Origin: DASWJQ01 sp036397095
GTDB taxonomy: Bacteria > Chloroflexota > Anaerolineae > Anaerolineales > E44-bin32
Reading direction: 5' to 3'
DNA: 7,315 bases
NCBI GenBank assembly: GCA_036397095.1
Contig: DASWJQ010000134.1
Span: 1 to 7,315 of the forward strand
Shown here: positions 5,768 to 7,315 of the stretch, one piece after another
Layout: each line of letters opens with the position of its first letter
How positions within the stretch are numbered: position 1 is the stretch's first letter
Translations under genes and position numbers: made by a program
The notes under the pieces: generated by a model
Database searches by the model: none
Told to the model about the DNA's origin: nothing
What the model saw: only the letters and a program-made list of their open reading frames with translations

Positions 5768-6097
5768 TCAGGGCTGCTCGCTCCATGGGTGCTCGACGAC
5801 CTGCCCCGCCTGGTTGTCGATCTCGAGCACACAATCTAACATCTCGATGACCGGCGGAGCGCCATACTTCTGCTGGATGTGGGCTCGCCAGGCAGCGTTG
5901 TGGAAATCAACCGCGGCCTGGCGGTCCTGCCACAGGTAGACACTTGCGCCCTGCCTGCGGTCGAGGTCCGCCAAGAAGTACTTGTGCAGCAGACCGTCCC
6001 TGGCTTGAAAGCGAGGTACCGCCGCCAGAAACGCGTCGAGCACTACTTGTGGACCGCCGTCGTCCGGCAGCGGAAAGTGAACCAGAACGCAGACCAT
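5768..6097 (-). CDS. YdhR-like monooxygenase-fold small protein (dimeric alpha/beta barrel)
   Basis: The product is 109 residues. It has the ferredoxin-like strand-helix-strand pattern of small dimeric alpha/beta-barrel proteins: strand VCVLVHFPL (2-10), helix at 16-28, a GLLHKYFLAD strand (35-44), ASVYLWQDRQAAVDFHNAAW (51-70) forming strand plus helix, and a final PPVIEMLDCVLEID strand (81-94). The 'VYLW...R.AA.DFH...W...I..KYGAPP' stretch resembles the YdhR family (putative monooxygenases, Pfam ydhR), in which an oxygenase role is suggested but poorly proven. ATG 6097 has AAGGAG 6 nt upstream, a strong site. It sits 40 bp after the SH3-like gene and 58 bp before the APH gene, in a probable three-gene unit. 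Substrate is unknown. Confidence 0.78.
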   Translation of the reverse strand: MVCVLVHFPLPDDGGPQVVLDAFLAAVPRFQARDGLLHKYFLADLDRRQGASVYLWQDRQAAVDFHNAAWRAHIQQKYGAPPVIEMLDCVLEIDNQAGQVVEHPWSEQP

Positions 6098-6137
6098 GGA
6101 TCGCTCCTTGCTTGGATTGTCTGGTCCGCCTGGTAGA

Positions 6138-6980
6138 TCAGGATTCTTCGGCGACCGGCAGCGGAACGGTCACGGGTTGAGAGTATCCGTGGATCTCGGC
6201 CGTGTACAGGTGGGCGCGGGACGGCTCGACGCAGCCAGCTTCATCCAGGAAGGTCACCTGCGGTAGGTCGGATTGGATGGCCTCAAATACCAATGCGCCG
6301 TCGTGGCACAACCAGGCTTCGAACAGATAGCCCCGGTCATCATCGGCTGCCCGAAAGACTGGCTCCCACGTGAGGTTCACCTGTGCGCCGTCCCGCTCCA
6401 GGGCCAGTCCGGCGGGCGCCCGATACAAGTCGGAGCGCGGCAGCTGGATGTCACCCAACGGCAGGAGCGTCAAACCCGGGTTGAGCGCCAGGCTGGCCTG
6501 CGGGGCCCAGCAGCGATCGGCGAAACCGGTGGCTCGGACCAGCAGCCATTGGCCGCTGGCATCCTGTGCCTCGGCTCTCACTGCCACGCCCGGATACAGC
6601 ACCCATACAGGCAGGTAAGCGCTCGCCGGGCCATAGCGGCAGAAGGTCTGCAAGCTGGCAATGCCGACCGGGTAATCGGGCGTAGGAGAGGGTGCCGGGG
6701 TTGTCGATCCATCGGCTTCGATCGGCGCTGACGCCAAGGGTGTGGCGCTGACTGTCGGGCTGGCGGTGGCGCTGGGAAGGGGGGACGGCTCGACGGCGGG
6801 TGTAGATGTCGGCGCCAAGGTGGAGGTCGGCTGGTCGGTCGAGATGGCGCGAACCGTTGCGGTCGGGCTGGCCGGCACCGACGCCGGAGTGCTTGTCACC
6901 CTACGCAAGCCGAATCCCAGAGCAAAGGCGGCAGCTGCCAGCAGAACCAGCCACAGCATGGCACGTTTGGTTAGCCACAT
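6138..6980 (-). CDS. Membrane-anchored protein with Ser/Thr/Pro-rich stalk, SH3-like and Fn3-like regions
   Basis: This 280-residue exported protein has a basic N-terminus (MWLTKRAM) followed by a hydrophobic segment (about 8-24) and then RR, which favours a membrane anchor or uncleaved signal. Residues 29-102 are a low-complexity linker of Ser, Thr, Pro and Ala, typical of cell-surface stalks. Residues 108-166 look like a bacterial SH3 domain, with CRYGPASAYLPVW (114-126), a glycine turn, QWLLVRA (144-150) and DRCWAPQ (155-161). Residues 187-270 look fibronectin-III-like, with VNLTWEPV (201-208), YLFEAWLC (218-225) and HLYTAEIHGYS (258-268). The four cysteines (C114, C157, C225, C250) form one pair per domain and could be disulphides outside the cytoplasm. 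Such proteins bind cell wall or extracellular ligands; no enzyme activity is evident. No strong Shine-Dalgarno precedes ATG 6980. A weak -10-like TACCAT at 6996-6991 would place transcription near the ATG, so the mRNA may be leaderless. The YdhR-like gene follows after 40 bp. Confidence 0.78.
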   Translation of the reverse strand: MWLTKRAMLWLVLLAAAAFALGFGLRRVTSTPASVPASPTATVRAISTDQPTSTLAPTSTPAVEPSPLPSATASPTVSATPLASAPIEADGSTTPAPSPTPDYPVGIASLQTFCRYGPASAYLPVWVLYPGVAVRAEAQDASGQWLLVRATGFADRCWAPQASLALNPGLTLLPLGDIQLPRSDLYRAPAGLALERDGAQVNLTWEPVFRAADDDRGYLFEAWLCHDGALVFEAIQSDLPQVTFLDEAGCVEPSRAHLYTAEIHGYSQPVTVPLPVAEES

Positions 6981-7176
6981 GTCGTCGGCAATGGTAAGCC
7001 CTCAGAGGCAGAACGCAAGAGGACGGTTGCGCTATTCCGGTTCACTGGCGCTGCGCCCTTCCGAGTGGCGGGTCCCTTTGCCCCCTTAGGATGTGCGAGT
7101 AAACTTGCCTGCCTGGAACCTGCTTGACCCACTCGTGAAAGTCGTCATGGGCCCACAGCACGGCCCCGAGGCAGGC
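6981..7176. other. Divergent intergenic region
   Basis: This is the longest non-coding stretch in the window, 196 bp between divergently read genes. It should hold promoters in both directions. On the minus strand, TTGCGT (7018-7013) and TACCAT (6996-6991) are 16 bp apart and are the best, weak, promoter-like pair for the SH3-like gene. For the plus-strand gene I see only TTGACC near 7124 without a convincing -10 partner. I see no clear hairpin, riboswitch or small RNA. Confidence 0.35.
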
Positions 7177-7315
7177 ATGGACATAGAACTCTTGCGGCAG
7201 TGGATCGAACAAAACCCGACCCAGGCGGCGGCCGGTCTGGTGGCAGCCAGTTTGCTGGCTCTGTTGCTGGCGCGACAGCTAATCGGCCGGGCCCTGACCG
7301 GCTTTGCCCGGCGCA
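7177..7315 (+). CDS. Partial membrane protein start, possibly an MscS-type mechanosensitive channel
   Basis: The gene runs off the right edge after 46 codons. It begins MDIELLRQWIEQNPTQ, then a single hydrophobic segment (AAAGLVAASLLALLLARQLI), then RALTGFARR with basic residues after the membrane segment, as expected for a cytoplasmic-side anchor. A short amphipathic opening, one membrane helix and an Arg-rich tail are common at the start of MscS-family channels, but also in many other membrane proteins, so the family is tentative. ATG 7177 has GAGG 5 nt upstream. An in-frame ATG at 7147 would add ten residues, but its Shine-Dalgarno site is poor. Confidence 0.6.
   Translation, partial: MDIELLRQWIEQNPTQAAAGLVAASLLALLLARQLIGRALTGFARR

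Noticed and set aside
5710..5832. N-terminal extension of the APH-family gene to 5832
   Set aside because: It would overlap the YdhR-like gene by 65 bp, its residues are Arg/Ser/Pro-rich without family features, and ATG 5709 has a GGAGG site.
6724..6900. CRISPR-like or tandem DNA repeats in the stretch coding for the Ser/Thr/Pro stalk
   Set aside because: The similarity comes from repeated use of Ser, Thr, Pro and Ala codons; there are no equal-length repeats with unique spacers.
1..7315. tRNA, rRNA, mobile-element, phage or defence-system genes
   Set aside because: No cloverleaf-like sequence, transposase, integrase, nuclease, toxin-antitoxin or other defence signature was found on either strand; all coding space is taken up by the families described.

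Overview
The window is 7.3 kb of GC-rich (about 60% or more, by eye), densely coding bacterial DNA. It looks like ordinary accessory or housekeeping chromosome from a Chloroflexota (Anaerolineae-like) bacterium or a close relative. This placement is an inference from three things: the partial left-end gene, a membrane-anchored protein with a Ser/Thr/Pro-rich stalk and an SH3-like domain, and the TPR-like hypothetical family. No 16S or other marker gene is present. No rRNA, tRNA, CRISPR array, insertion sequence, integrase, phage gene or recognisable defence system was seen.

Layout from left to right: (1) A minus-strand group reads from about 1723 down to 1. It holds two different, tandem isoprenylcysteine carboxyl methyltransferase (ICMT/PEMT-type) membrane enzymes and then a partial gene cut by the left edge. 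(2) A single plus-strand TauE/SafE-type transporter (1832-2620) is transcribed away from the methyltransferases. The shared intergenic region holds weak promoter-like boxes and a perfect 6-9-6 inverted repeat. (3) A minus-strand pair (3504 down to 2617) encodes a TPR-like hypothetical protein and a double-length tautomerase-like protein. The latter ends tail-to-tail with the transporter, overlapping it by 4 bp. (4) A minus-strand coupled pair (4572 down to 3641) encodes a PPOX-fold flavin/F420-type protein and a GNAT acetyltransferase. (5) A minus-strand trio (6980 down to 4669) encodes a membrane-anchored SH3-like/Fn3-like protein, a YdhR-like small monooxygenase-fold protein and an APH-family kinase. 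(6) After a divergent intergenic region, a plus-strand gene with one membrane segment begins and runs off the right edge; it may be an MscS-type channel.

Eleven of the thirteen listed genes, or nearly all coding sequence apart from the transporter, are short enzyme-like genes on the minus strand in small units with good Shine-Dalgarno sites. Several belong to small-molecule modification families (APH kinase, GNAT, PPOX, YdhR-like, tautomerase-like, ICMT). They could form a loose tailoring or detoxification neighbourhood, but nothing in the sequence fixes a shared substrate. The most useful points for follow-up are the tandem ICMT paralogues, the start-site and leader question of the second one, the tautomerase-like/TPR-like gene pair, and the SD-in-stop coupling of PPOX and GNAT.
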